NCBI GenBank assembly: GCA_938004115.1
Contig: CALKWS010000029.1
Span: 1-6,887, forward strand
Source: an uncultured Ruaniaceae bacterium
GTDB lineage: Bacteria > Actinomycetota > Actinomycetes > Actinomycetales > Beutenbergiaceae
Direction of reading: 5' to 3'
DNA length: 6,887 nt
Shown: positions 1 to 6,324 of the stretch, piece by piece
Layout: every line of letters begins with the position of its first letter
Numbering within the stretch: position 1 is the stretch's first letter
Program-made: the position numbers and the translations under genes
Notes under the pieces: model-generated
Database searches by the model: none
The model's input: only the letters and a program-made list of their open reading frames with translations
Told to the model about the DNA's origin: nothing

Positions 1-78
1 AGCGCCGGCACGGTGATGAGTTCCGGGGCGGACCGGCCGGCCGGGGAGATCGCCGCCGAGCAGGTCGCTGACGACTGA
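1..78 (+). CDS. C-terminal tail of an unidentified protein (5' end outside the window)
   Basis: Frame 1 is open from the first base to a TGA at 76-78. It encodes 25 residues beginning SAGTVMSSGADRPAGEIA and ending in an acidic VADD. Residue composition and G/C-ending codons fit a real actinobacterial C-terminus, and the next gene follows after a normal 79-nt gap on the same strand. The fragment is too short to assign to a family and no motif is recognisable. It could be a chance open frame, since 26 codons is short in GC-rich DNA. Confidence 0.45.
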   Translation, partial: SAGTVMSSGADRPAGEIAAEQVADD

Positions 79-109
79 TCCGCTCCGCCGGGCTCAGGCA
101 CTCCGTTGT

Positions 110-115
110 TAAGCT
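110..115 (+). promoter_or_regulatory. Possible -10 box of the lipoprotein gene (TAAGCT)
   Basis: TAAGCT fits the actinobacterial TANNNT -10 pattern and is one of the few A/T-rich hexamers in the gap. Transcription would begin near 122, leaving a leader of about 36 nt that contains the Shine-Dalgarno at 141-147. No convincing -35 element is visible, so this is inference from position and sequence only. Confidence 0.3.
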
Positions 116-140
116 CACCCGGGACCAGCACACCCCCGAG

Positions 141-147
141 GGAGGAG
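141..147 (+). promoter_or_regulatory. Ribosome binding site deciding the lipoprotein GTG start
   Basis: GGAGGAG lies 10 nt upstream of GTG 158 and is a strong match to the anti-Shine-Dalgarno. It supports the GTG start, because there is no in-frame ATG until residue 108, well past the signal peptide and lipobox. Confidence 0.6.
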
Positions 148-157
148 ACCCGTTCGC

Positions 158-841
158 GTGAGGTACGAGGCACACCGGACCCGCACCACCGCCTGGCGCC
201 GTCGCGGCGCGGCAGGGTTCTCGGGTATCGCCGCGGCAGCGGCGCTGCTGGCCGGATGTACGACGACGGACGATGTCCCGGAGAACAACGGCGCCGGCGC
301 AGAATCACAAGTTGAGCGCGCCGAGGGGCCAGCGCAGACCGAGGACGGCGCAGCCGGTGGGCTCTCCGATGACGATGGGGACGCCCGTGCCGGCACCGCC
401 GAGGGGGATGCCGACGACGACGCCGGCGACTCCGCCGATGACAACACCGGAGCCGGCAGCGATGATGAGTATGCCGACATGACCGAGATCGAACGATGGT
501 GGGTGGACCTGCAACGGCATTACGAGGACCGTGAGGATGTGCTGACCATCTCCTCCACGCCCTCGGGCCGCCAGACCACTCATGAGTTCGAGGAGCCGGT
601 GACGGTGCAGTCGTTGGAGTTGTACTGCTACGGCGATACCGACTTGACGATCGAGGTGATGCTGGGCGAGGCCGGTGAAGCCGGGTCGGTCGAGGAGGAC
701 ATCACCTGTGCCGAGGGGCTGCATGAGGTGGACCTGGGCCAGGCGGAGTCGGCCGCTGTGGACGTCATCGAAGTGCGCTCCGCCCCTGCCATCGATGTCG
801 ATCACCGGCACTACGTGGCGGTCCTAGGCAGCGCGAACTAA
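158..841 (+). CDS. Secreted lipoprotein with acidic linker and small C-terminal domain, function unknown
   Basis: The 227-residue protein starts at a GTG behind a good Shine-Dalgarno. The N-terminus is a type II signal peptide: basic residues (RRR at 14-16), a hydrophobic Ala-rich stretch (about 18-31), and the lipobox LLAGC with lipidated Cys34. The mature protein should therefore be anchored on the outer face of the cytoplasmic membrane. Residues 35 to about 107 are low-complexity and rich in Asp, Glu, Ala and Gly, probably a disordered, strongly negative tether. Residues 108-227 look folded: an amphipathic, Trp-containing stretch (ERWWVDLQRHYEDRED), then alternating beta-like segments with two cysteines (C157, C184) that could form a disulfide outside the cell. 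I do not recognise the family. It faces the FAH gene convergently, so the neighbours suggest no role. Lipoprotein call secure, function unknown. Confidence 0.85.
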   Translation: MRYEAHRTRTTAWRRRGAAGFSGIAAAAALLAGCTTTDDVPENNGAGAESQVERAEGPAQTEDGAAGGLSDDDGDARAGTAEGDADDDAGDSADDNTGAGSDDEYADMTEIERWWVDLQRHYEDREDVLTISSTPSGRQTTHEFEEPVTVQSLELYCYGDTDLTIEVMLGEAGEAGSVEEDITCAEGLHEVDLGQAESAAVDVIEVRSAPAIDVDHRHYVAVLGSAN

Positions 842-847
842 CGCCTG

Positions 848-957
848 GCACTGACGTGAGCCGGCGCTGCCCGTTCGCACTTACGTGAGTGACACCCGGC
901 ACGCCCGTTGGCGCTCCTGCACTGACCTGAGCCGGCGTTGCCCGGGTGAGTGACGCC
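848..957. repeat. Degenerate duplicated intergenic repeat between convergent genes
   Basis: Two related units lie head to tail. Unit A is 848-896 (49 nt) and unit B is 919-957 (39 nt). Their first 26 bases (848-873 and 919-944) match at 24 of 26 positions. Their last 13 bases (884-896 and 945-957) match at 11 of 13. Unit B lacks 10 bases (874-883) present in A. Within A, CACTTACGTGAGTG at 878-891 is a near-palindrome, with one T/G mismatch per arm. The block fills nearly the whole gap between the lipoprotein stop and the FAH stop. It could be a dispersed genomic repeat or a two-way termination region; no T tract supports a classical terminator. Confidence 0.6.
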
Positions 958-966
958 GTCGTGCCC

Positions 967-1731
967 TCAGCGGCGCATCACGGGGTTACCCAGGGTGCCG
1001 ATGCCCTCGATCTCCACCTCCACGCGCTGCCCGGCCTCGATCCGGCCGACGCCGGCGGGGGTGCCGGTGAGCAGCACGTCACCGGGAAGCAGGGTGAACA
1101 GTGAGGAGGCGTAGGCGATCAGTTCGGCCACCGAGTGGATCATCTGTGCGGTGGACCCGTCCTGGCGCACCTGCCCGTCCACGCGTGCCTGCACCCGCAG
1201 GTCGGAGATGTCCAGATCCATCGCGATGACCGGACCCAGCGGGCAGGAGGTGTCGAACGTCTTGCCCCGGGTCCAGGTCTTGTCTTCCTTCTGCACGTCG
1301 CGGGCAGTGACGTCGTTGGCGGCGGTGTAGCCGAAGATCACGTCCTGGGCTCGCTCGGCCGGGACGTCCTTGCAGATCCGGGAGATGACGACGGCGAGTT
1401 CTGCCTCGTGCTGTACGTCCTGGGAGTAGTCGGGCAGCAGGATCGGGTCGTCCGGGCCTATGACGGCGGTGTTCGGTTTGAGGAACACCAGCGGACGCTC
1501 GGGAACCTCGTTGCCCAGTTCGGCGGCGTGCTCGGCGTAGTTGCGGCCGATCGCGACCACCTTGGAGCGCGGGATCACCGGGGCGAGCAACCTCACCGAA
1601 TCCATCGGGACGCGCTCCCCGGTGGGGTCGATCGGGGTGTACAGCGGGTCGCCGGACAGCACCACCAGGTCACCGTCGTCCACCACGCCGTATCGGGGGT
1701 CATCACCATGGGCGAACCGTGCGATCTGCAT
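967..1731 (-). CDS. Fumarylacetoacetate hydrolase (FAH) family protein
   Basis: The protein has 254 residues, the usual length for a stand-alone FAH-fold enzyme with a short N-terminal region. The ATG at 1731-1729 gives the normal family N-terminus (MQIARFAHGD). Family landmarks are GRNYAEHAAE (62-71), RPLVFLKPNTAVIGP (79-93), HEAELAVV (108-115), GYTAANDVTARD (134-145), RGKTFDTSCPLGP (155-167) and LLTGTPAGVG (220-229). The acidic triad that binds Mg2+ or Ca2+ is visible as E109, E111 and D140. Members cleave or isomerise 2-oxo-acid compounds such as acylpyruvates, oxaloacetate, or intermediates of homoprotocatechuate and tyrosine breakdown. Sequence alone does not give the substrate, and no aromatic-degradation genes are nearby, so acylpyruvase-type housekeeping activity is as likely as a catabolic role. 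It is cytoplasmic by family. It is transcribed divergently from the DUF418 gene and convergently with the lipoprotein gene. The open frame extends upstream to 2307, but that part is low-complexity and antisense to the DUF418 gene. Confidence 0.93.
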   Translation of the reverse strand: MQIARFAHGDDPRYGVVDDGDLVVLSGDPLYTPIDPTGERVPMDSVRLLAPVIPRSKVVAIGRNYAEHAAELGNEVPERPLVFLKPNTAVIGPDDPILLPDYSQDVQHEAELAVVISRICKDVPAERAQDVIFGYTAANDVTARDVQKEDKTWTRGKTFDTSCPLGPVIAMDLDISDLRVQARVDGQVRQDGSTAQMIHSVAELIAYASSLFTLLPGDVLLTGTPAGVGRIEAGQRVEVEIEGIGTLGNPVMRR

Positions 1732-1739
1732 AGTGGTCC

Positions 1740-1745
1740 ACCCTA
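1740..1745 (-). promoter_or_regulatory. Putative -10 box of the FAH gene (TAGGGT), leaderless start
   Basis: On the minus strand TAGGGT lies 8 nt upstream of the FAH ATG. It matches TANNNT and would place the transcription start at or within about 2 nt of the start codon. No clear Shine-Dalgarno is present; the only G-rich stretch is this box itself, so the G run could alternatively act as a weak ribosome site. Confidence 0.45.
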
Positions 1746-1778
1746 GTGCGCGGCGTTGACCCCGCGAGCGGGCCGCCC

Positions 1779-1838
1779 GCGCGTCGAGGGCACGCGCGTC
1801 GATCGCTTGCCCGTCAATTCCCCGCGCGTCGATGGCTC
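1779..1838. repeat. 15-bp tandem repeat array in a divergent promoter region
   Basis: Four consecutive 15-bp units start at 1779, 1794, 1809 and 1824. The core GCGCGTCGA is exact in units 1, 2 and 4, and unit 3 is GCCCGTCAA (7 of 9). A weaker, off-phase match (GCACGTCGG) follows at 1840. The array lies between the FAH -10 box and the DUF418 -10 box, ending about 10 bp before the latter, so it could be an iterated operator or simple replication slippage. If the flanking open frames are read through it, they give matching five-residue repeats, which is a consequence of the array and not evidence of coding. Confidence 0.7.
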
Positions 1839-1848
1839 CGCACGTCGG

Positions 1849-1854
1849 TACCGT
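1849..1854 (+). promoter_or_regulatory. Putative -10 box of the DUF418-family gene (TACCGT), leaderless start
   Basis: TACCGT fits TANNNT and ends 6 nt before ATG 1861, so transcription would begin on or next to the A of the start codon. No Shine-Dalgarno precedes this ATG. The spacing favours the 1861 start over the longer open frame beginning at 1756. Confidence 0.5.
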
Positions 1855-1860
1855 GAACGC

Positions 1861-3012
1861 ATGCAGACGACGGCACCCGCGCGCATCGTGGGGGTGGACA
1901 CCGCCCGCGGACTGGCGGTGCTGGGCATGTTCGTGGCGCACCTGGGCATGGAGCGCCACGCGGAGTTCTTCTCCGCCACCGGGTGGTTCTTCCTCGCCGA
2001 CGGGCGCCCGTCCGCGCTGTTCGCGATGCTGGCGGGGATCGGTCTGGTATTCATGACGCGCCGGGCCCAGGGCGACCCGGTGCAGTTCGCGGTCCACCGC
2101 GGTCGGATCGTGCGCCGGGCACTGATCCTGTACGTGTTCGGCTACCTGCTGACCTTCCTGGGGACGCCGGTGGCGGTGATCCTGCCGTCCTACGCGGTGT
2201 TGTTCCTGCTGGCGATCCCGTTCCTGCGGATGCGGGCTGGGGTGGTGCTCGCCGCCGCGGGGGCGGTGTTCGTGCTCGGCCCGCCACTGCTCATCCTGTC
2301 GCGGCATGCCGTCTTCGGCGATGCCGGGGCGGCCGGCGCACTGGCCCTGGTGCCGGGGCTGGCGGAGGTCTGGACCGGGTACTACCCGGTGATCACCTGG
2401 TTGGCGTACATCCTGGTGGGGGTGGCAGTGGGGAAAATGGATCTGCGCTCAGCCCGTACCGGTGCGATCCTGCTGGGTGCCGGGGCTGTGGTGGCCGCAG
2501 CCGCATACGGGGCCGGCGCGTGGGCGCAAGGCACCGTCCCGGGTGGGGAGGGCGACCCGGCGTTCGACCTGGTCACGATCGAACCACATGCGAACACCAC
2601 CCCGGAGATGGTGGGCAACGCGGCTTTCGGGGTGGCGCTGCTGGGACTGTGTCTGCTGGCGATGCGGCTGACCCCGCTGCGGGTAGTGGCCGCGCCGGTG
2701 AATGCGGTGGGTGCGATGTCATTGACGATCTACTCCCTGCACATCGTGTGCATCGCGATCCTGGGGTCCGATGTGGTGTGGTACCCGGTGTCGAACTGGC
2801 CGCTGATCTGGCTGACCGTCGGAAGCCTGGTGTTCGCCCAGGTGTGGCGCTCGACGCTCGGGCAGGGGCCGTTGGAGCGTCTGCTGCGCCGGATGATCAC
2901 TCCCCCGCAACTCCAACCGCCTCCGCCGGGCGCACCGCCGCCTGCCGGGACGTCCGGATGGATGCCGCCGAGCCGGCACGGACCCAGTGAGGCCCAGCCG
3001 GGGCGCACGTGA
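1861..3012 (+). CDS. DUF418 / heparan-alpha-glucosaminide N-acetyltransferase-like membrane protein
   Basis: The 383-residue protein is mostly hydrophobic, with about nine or ten candidate transmembrane segments between residues 10 and 330. The N-terminal RIVGVDTARGLAVLGMFVAHLG (8-29) followed by GRPSALFAMLAGIGLVFM (48-65) is the signature of the HGSNAT_cat / DUF418 superfamily, integral membrane proteins thought or known to move acyl groups across or at the membrane. The later block PHANTTPEMVGNAAFGVALLGLCLL (242-266), the SLTIYSLHI helix (287-295) and the closing GQGPLERLLRRM (334-345) fit the DUF418 C-terminal half. Residues 346-383 are a Pro-rich, probably cytoplasmic, disordered tail. 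ATG 1861 is chosen because the family motif begins directly after it and a -10 box lies 6 nt upstream; the extension back to 1756 (TTG) is only the translated tandem repeat. Actual substrate unknown. The stop is 16 bp from the convergent hemY stop. Confidence 0.88.
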   Translation: MQTTAPARIVGVDTARGLAVLGMFVAHLGMERHAEFFSATGWFFLADGRPSALFAMLAGIGLVFMTRRAQGDPVQFAVHRGRIVRRALILYVFGYLLTFLGTPVAVILPSYAVLFLLAIPFLRMRAGVVLAAAGAVFVLGPPLLILSRHAVFGDAGAAGALALVPGLAEVWTGYYPVITWLAYILVGVAVGKMDLRSARTGAILLGAGAVVAAAAYGAGAWAQGTVPGGEGDPAFDLVTIEPHANTTPEMVGNAAFGVALLGLCLLAMRLTPLRVVAAPVNAVGAMSLTIYSLHIVCIAILGSDVVWYPVSNWPLIWLTVGSLVFAQVWRSTLGQGPLERLLRRMITPPQLQPPPPGAPPPAGTSGWMPPSRHGPSEAQPGRT

Positions 3013-3028
3013 GCAGCCCGCGGCCTAC

Positions 3029-4432
3029 TCAGATCGAACGCGGTGACCTACCCGAACGCAGGCGGGAGACCAATCGTGCCGCGGCGGCTTCGGCGTCCGG
3101 CACCACCGCCGCCAGACCGGTTCCGGCGATCCACGCGCCGGCTGCGTCGATGTCGTCCAGGGACGCGAGGGCCTGGCGCATGTGGCGGACTCTGGCGGCC
3201 ATGCCCGAGGCGTGCACCGGGCGCAGCAACGTCATGCGGATCCGGGCATGGGCGCGCAGGGCGCCCTCGGGGATCTGGATCTGCAGGAGCCGGGCCGCGT
3301 CGAGAAGGACCTGGCCGACCTCCGCCGGGGCGTGGGAGCCGGCCGGGTACGCCAGGCGGAGTACCTCGCGCTCCGGCCCGGCGATCTGCGCCAGCCAGTC
3401 CCACTTCGCGGTGGCGTAGGTCAGCGCCTTCGCATTTGCGCCCGGCTCGGTGACGAGCACCCCGCCGCGGCGGTGGCGCGGCAGTTGGGTGGCGTCGAGC
3501 ACGAGCGTGACCAGATCCACCGTGGACGGCGCCGGCCAGTCGGCCGCCAAGCGCACCAGGTCCGGGGCGGCGGAGGGGTCCAGGAACGCCCACTCGTGCG
3601 GCGGGCAGGCCAGCAGCACCGCGCCGGCCGACCAGGTCTCACCGGCCCGCGTGGTCACGCGCCATCGCCCGGCTCGGCGATCCAATGAGCGCACCGGCGT
3701 GCCCGGGACGAGTCGCACGCCGTTACCTTCCAGATCTGCGGCCAGTGCGCTGACCAACCCGTGCACACCACCCTTGAGGCCTTGGGTCGCGCTCCCGCCC
3801 GGCGTGCGTCGTCCGACCGCGTCGAGCGCGGCGGCCAAGGATCCTGCGGCGGCCACCCGGGCGGGCAAGTCACTGACGAGCGCATCGGTGTGCAAGTCCT
3901 CCGGCTCCACCGAATGGACCACCCGCACCACCGGCCGCACCAGCCGGTCGAGGACCTGCTGACCCATGCGAGCGCGGACGAATCCGGCCAACGATCGCTC
4001 ATCGGCACCCGCTGCCGGCGGCAGGTACGCGTCCTGTTGCGCCTGCCGCAGGCCCTCCACGCCGAGCGCGGTGTCGAGTTCCGGAGCCTGCAGGTCGGTG
4101 GGCACGCCCAGCACGTGCTTCGCCGGTAGGGAGTAGGTACCGCCCTCATGGTGCACCAGCGCCGGGATCGGATGGGGGCTGACCACCTGGTCGCTCAGGC
4201 CGACCTGATTCGCAAGGTCTGCCACCGCTCCCCCGGCGGTCGCGAAACTCTCCGCGCCGGTATCCAGAACGAGGCCGTCCACCTCATGGGCGCCGACCAT
4301 GCCGCCGCAGTCGGTCGCCGCCTCCAGGACCGCGACCTGAAGGCCGCCCGCCGCTGCCGTGCGCGCCGCCACGAGCCCGGCCATGCCTCCGCCGACGACG
4401 AGCAGGTCCGTGTGCTCACTCAATCGGGTCAC
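3029..4432 (-). CDS. hemY: HemY-type coproporphyrinogen III / protoporphyrinogen oxidase
   Basis: The 467-residue protein is the usual length for bacterial HemY, an FAD enzyme that uses oxygen to remove six electrons from a porphyrinogen in haem synthesis. Gram-positive and actinobacterial homologues mainly convert coproporphyrinogen III to coproporphyrin III (the CgoX role), which is the likelier activity here. The N-terminal FAD-binding fold is clear: LLVVGGGMAGLVAA (10-23), acidic VLEA (35-38) and a GG pair (43-44), then LDTGAESF (56-63), typical of HemY. The middle has RPVVRVVHSVEPEDLHTDAL (166-185) and LKGGVHGLVSAL (219-230). KALTYATAKWDW (335-346) and the FAD-contacting end AGTGLAAVVPDAEAA (436-450) are also family features. 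The GTG start gives a normal short N-terminus. No other haem genes (hemE, hemQ, hemB) are adjacent. The gene downstream is convergent; the HNH gene upstream is separated by 295 bp and a palindrome, so hemY is probably its own transcript. Confidence 0.93.
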   Translation of the reverse strand: MTRLSEHTDLLVVGGGMAGLVAARTAAAGGLQVAVLEAATDCGGMVGAHEVDGLVLDTGAESFATAGGAVADLANQVGLSDQVVSPHPIPALVHHEGGTYSLPAKHVLGVPTDLQAPELDTALGVEGLRQAQQDAYLPPAAGADERSLAGFVRARMGQQVLDRLVRPVVRVVHSVEPEDLHTDALVSDLPARVAAAGSLAAALDAVGRRTPGGSATQGLKGGVHGLVSALAADLEGNGVRLVPGTPVRSLDRRAGRWRVTTRAGETWSAGAVLLACPPHEWAFLDPSAAPDLVRLAADWPAPSTVDLVTLVLDATQLPRHRRGGVLVTEPGANAKALTYATAKWDWLAQIAGPEREVLRLAYPAGSHAPAEVGQVLLDAARLLQIQIPEGALRAHARIRMTLLRPVHASGMAARVRHMRQALASLDDIDAAGAWIAGTGLAAVVPDAEAAAARLVSRLRSGRSPRSI

Positions 4433-4439
4433 CGCCGAG

Positions 4440-4445
4440 TCGATA
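4440..4445 (-). promoter_or_regulatory. Possible -10 box of hemY (TATCGA)
   Basis: On the minus strand TATCGA lies 7 nt upstream of the GTG start. It has the TA pair of TANNNT but ends in A. No Shine-Dalgarno is present, so a leaderless message is plausible by analogy with the neighbouring genes. Weaker than the other boxes. Confidence 0.3.
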
Positions 4446-4483
4446 GGTACCGGGCATTCGTGGGGACGTCACGGAGGTAGCCG

Positions 4484-4501
4484 CCTTGGACCCCTTGGAC
4501 C
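4484..4501. repeat. Two perfect tandem copies of a 9-bp sequence upstream of hemY
   Basis: CCTTGGACC occurs at 4484-4492 and again at 4493-4501 with no gap. It is about 52 bp upstream of the hemY start, roughly where an upstream regulator could bind. It may be simple slippage. The rest of the 295-bp stretch 4433-4727 shows no convincing gene; a 71-codon minus-strand frame inside it has no recognisable protein character. Confidence 0.4.
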
Positions 4502-4691
4502 ATCCTCACCGCTGAGCGCCCCCACGGCTAGTCCTGCCTGGCGGCGCGGGCACGCAGCCGGGTCCCCGAGGCGTGCGCTCAACGCCTGGCGTCGCCACCG
4601 GGCGGCAGAGCCGTGCGCGTGTCTGTGGTCACTGGTCCACCAGTCTCCGGCTACCGTGCGCCGCCCGATTCGCAGTCCGGGCATGGCTGTG

Positions 4692-4713
4692 ACCCGGCCG
4701 GATCCGGCCGGGT
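4692..4713 (-). terminator. Perfect 22-bp palindrome, probable terminator of the HNH gene
   Basis: Bases 4692-4713 equal their own reverse complement (ACCCGGCCGG followed by its mirror, centred on GGATCC). As RNA it would fold into a strong GC stem 14 nt after the HNH stop codon. No run of U follows, which is common for stem-only terminators in high-GC actinobacteria. It also separates the HNH gene from hemY transcription. The symmetry would equally suit a dimeric DNA-binding protein site. Confidence 0.6.
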
Positions 4714-4727
4714 GCGGGGCGCGATGG

Positions 4728-6170
4728 TCAGGTATGCCAGGTGTGCCACGTGACGCCGGTGGCGGTGACGGTTGCGGTCAGCTCCTGGGAGTGGACGTAG
4801 GTGTGGTGGCGCTGGCACAGCAGCGCACCGTTGCTCAGGTCTGTGGGGCCACCGTCGGCCCAGTGCTTGACGTGGTGGGCATCGCACCATTGCGGCGGGA
4901 TCGTGCACCCGGGGAAGGTGCACTTCTTGTCCCGGTGCCATAGGGCTCGATGCTGTCCGGGGGTGAACAGGCGCTTCTCCTGTCCCATCTCCAGGATCTC
5001 CCCCTCGCTGCCCAGCACCATGGGAACGATCCCGGCATCGCAGGCGATGCGTCGTACGGTCTGCGGGGAGAGGACCTGGCCGGTCATCGTCATGCCGGCC
5101 CCGGGCATGAAGCCCAGGAGCGTCGAGTACCGCATCGTGATGACCACTTGGGCCTTCGTCGTCTGGGGCACCCCTTCCGGCGCACTCACCCCGCGCCGGA
5201 CGACCGTGAGTAGGGCATCGGCCTTGCGTTGTGGGGCGCTACGCGGATCCGGGTTGCCGTCCTCGTCCTTCTTCGGTGACGACAACGCCGCGAGCGCCGC
5301 GTCGATCACCGCGGCCCCCTCCTCATCCACGACGAGGCGGTACTCGGTCAGGTCATCGTTGACGCGCATGGAGTGCAGGGACCGAAACGCCCGCCCGCGC
5401 CGTTCCTCATCCTCGAGCTCCTTGGCGGGCTTGATGATCTTGCGCGATTCGTTGAGCACCATCCGCAATTCACGGTCGGTCCACCCGCCGCGGCGGATCA
5501 GCGACTCCGGATCCTTGTCCACGCCCAGCGGGTCGAGCCTGTTGCCGCGCTTCTTGAACGTGTCGCTGGCTCCCCGGTTGATCGTGCCCATCGCCGACGC
5601 GAGGGCCTCCTCGGGTGAGTGCCGCGCCACCTCGTTGTGGAACCGCACGATCGCAGCGGCCTTGGACGGGCCCATCAGCCCGGCGTCGAACGCTGCGAGC
5701 GTGTCGCCCAGTGGTTCGCCGCCCGCCGGATCCCCCGCCTCCTGGGTGTCCTCCTCGCGGGGACCGTCCGTCGCATCATCGACGCAGTCGGTATGTGATC
5801 GACCACCGTCCGGGCCGGTGCCCAGGCCGGCGGGCGCGCTCAGTTGCTGCATCGCCTCGGCCAGCCGGACCATCGTGAGCGCATGCCCCACCGGCGGAGC
5901 GGTGGCGTGCTGCGACTGCGCGACCGTCAGGTAGTCCACGGGCGACATCCCGCGCTCCTTGGGCAGGCCCCGATTGAGCACCTGGGCAGTGGCATGCACC
6001 TCGACGCGGGCGAGGTCATGGCGTATCCGCCCGATCGCACCGAGCATCTCCACCAGGTCGGCCTCCCCGGCACGCCACCACTCTCCGGCGGCGAGGCCGT
6101 CCAGCACCTCGCGCACGCGCTCCAACGAGCCCGGCGCCAGGGCCACTGGATCGGTGGTGGAGGTCGACAT
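4728..6170 (-). CDS. DUF222 and HNH endonuclease domain protein (13E12 repeat family)
   Basis: The 480-residue protein has the two-part layout of the actinobacterial 13E12 family. An N-terminal, helix-rich DUF222 domain spans roughly residues 15-380 (LERVREVLDGLAAGEWW, then LIRRGGWTDRELRMVLNE and YRLVVDEEGAAVIDAALAAL). A C-terminal HNH nuclease module covers 410-460: CTFPGC (417-422) with CQRH (452-455) as probable zinc ligands, and the metal/catalytic set H432-H433, N447 and H456. All nuclease residues appear intact. The family is usually multicopy and its biological role is not established; links to mobile elements are suggested. An acidic, Gly/Asp-rich insert at about 116-157 interrupts DUF222. 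The protein ends with a short duplication, TWHTWHT. ATG 6170 is chosen because the family N-terminus follows it and a -10 box sits 6 nt upstream; the open frame continues to 6497 but that part has no protein character and overlaps the divergent hydrolase gene. Confidence 0.9.
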   Translation of the reverse strand: MSTSTTDPVALAPGSLERVREVLDGLAAGEWWRAGEADLVEMLGAIGRIRHDLARVEVHATAQVLNRGLPKERGMSPVDYLTVAQSQHATAPPVGHALTMVRLAEAMQQLSAPAGLGTGPDGGRSHTDCVDDATDGPREEDTQEAGDPAGGEPLGDTLAAFDAGLMGPSKAAAIVRFHNEVARHSPEEALASAMGTINRGASDTFKKRGNRLDPLGVDKDPESLIRRGGWTDRELRMVLNESRKIIKPAKELEDEERRGRAFRSLHSMRVNDDLTEYRLVVDEEGAAVIDAALAALSSPKKDEDGNPDPRSAPQRKADALLTVVRRGVSAPEGVPQTTKAQVVITMRYSTLLGFMPGAGMTMTGQVLSPQTVRRIACDAGIVPMVLGSEGEILEMGQEKRLFTPGQHRALWHRDKKCTFPGCTIPPQWCDAHHVKHWADGGPTDLSNGALLCQRHHTYVHSQELTATVTATGVTWHTWHT

Positions 6171-6176
6171 AGATTC

Positions 6177-6182
6177 AACGTA
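6177..6182 (-). promoter_or_regulatory. Putative -10 box of the DUF222/HNH gene (TACGTT), leaderless start
   Basis: On the minus strand TACGTT fits TANNNT and ends 6 nt before the ATG, predicting a transcript that starts at the start codon. No Shine-Dalgarno is visible in the preceding bases. This supports the 480-residue form of the protein. Confidence 0.5.
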
Positions 6183-6324
6183 CACGCGACCTCGGACATC
6201 CGTTCTAATCGGTTTCGAGGAATGTGGATGCGTCGGCGGCCCGGGTCCGTGCTGTGGATATGGCGGCATGACAACGGGCGCTAACCAGGATGGGCAGCAA
6301 CCGGCGAGTACATCCGCACCCGGT

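Noticed and set aside
1779..1838. CRISPR array
   Set aside because: The units are 15 bp and directly adjacent without unique spacers, so this is a plain tandem repeat.
1756..1860. Longer N-terminus for the DUF418-family protein from TTG 1756
   Set aside because: It only encodes five-residue repeats produced by the tandem array, and the family motif begins just after ATG 1861.
1732..2307. Upstream extension of the FAH open frame to a 446-residue protein
   Set aside because: The added part is His/Gln/Arg/Gly-rich without family character, is antisense to conserved DUF418-family coding, and translates the 15-bp tandem repeat. FAH proteins begin at about MQIARF.
3048..3688. Several long open frames on both strands overlapping hemY
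   Set aside because: They are Arg/Pro/Gly-rich shadows produced by high GC. The hemY frame alone carries FAD-binding and HemY motifs.
4469..4684. A 71-codon minus-strand frame between hemY and the HNH gene
   Set aside because: No ribosome site, no recognisable motif, and composition typical of translated non-coding GC-rich DNA.
4801..5934. A 377-codon plus-strand open frame opposite the HNH gene
   Set aside because: It is Ser/Arg/Pro-rich with no motif, and is fully antisense to a well-supported DUF222/HNH coding region.
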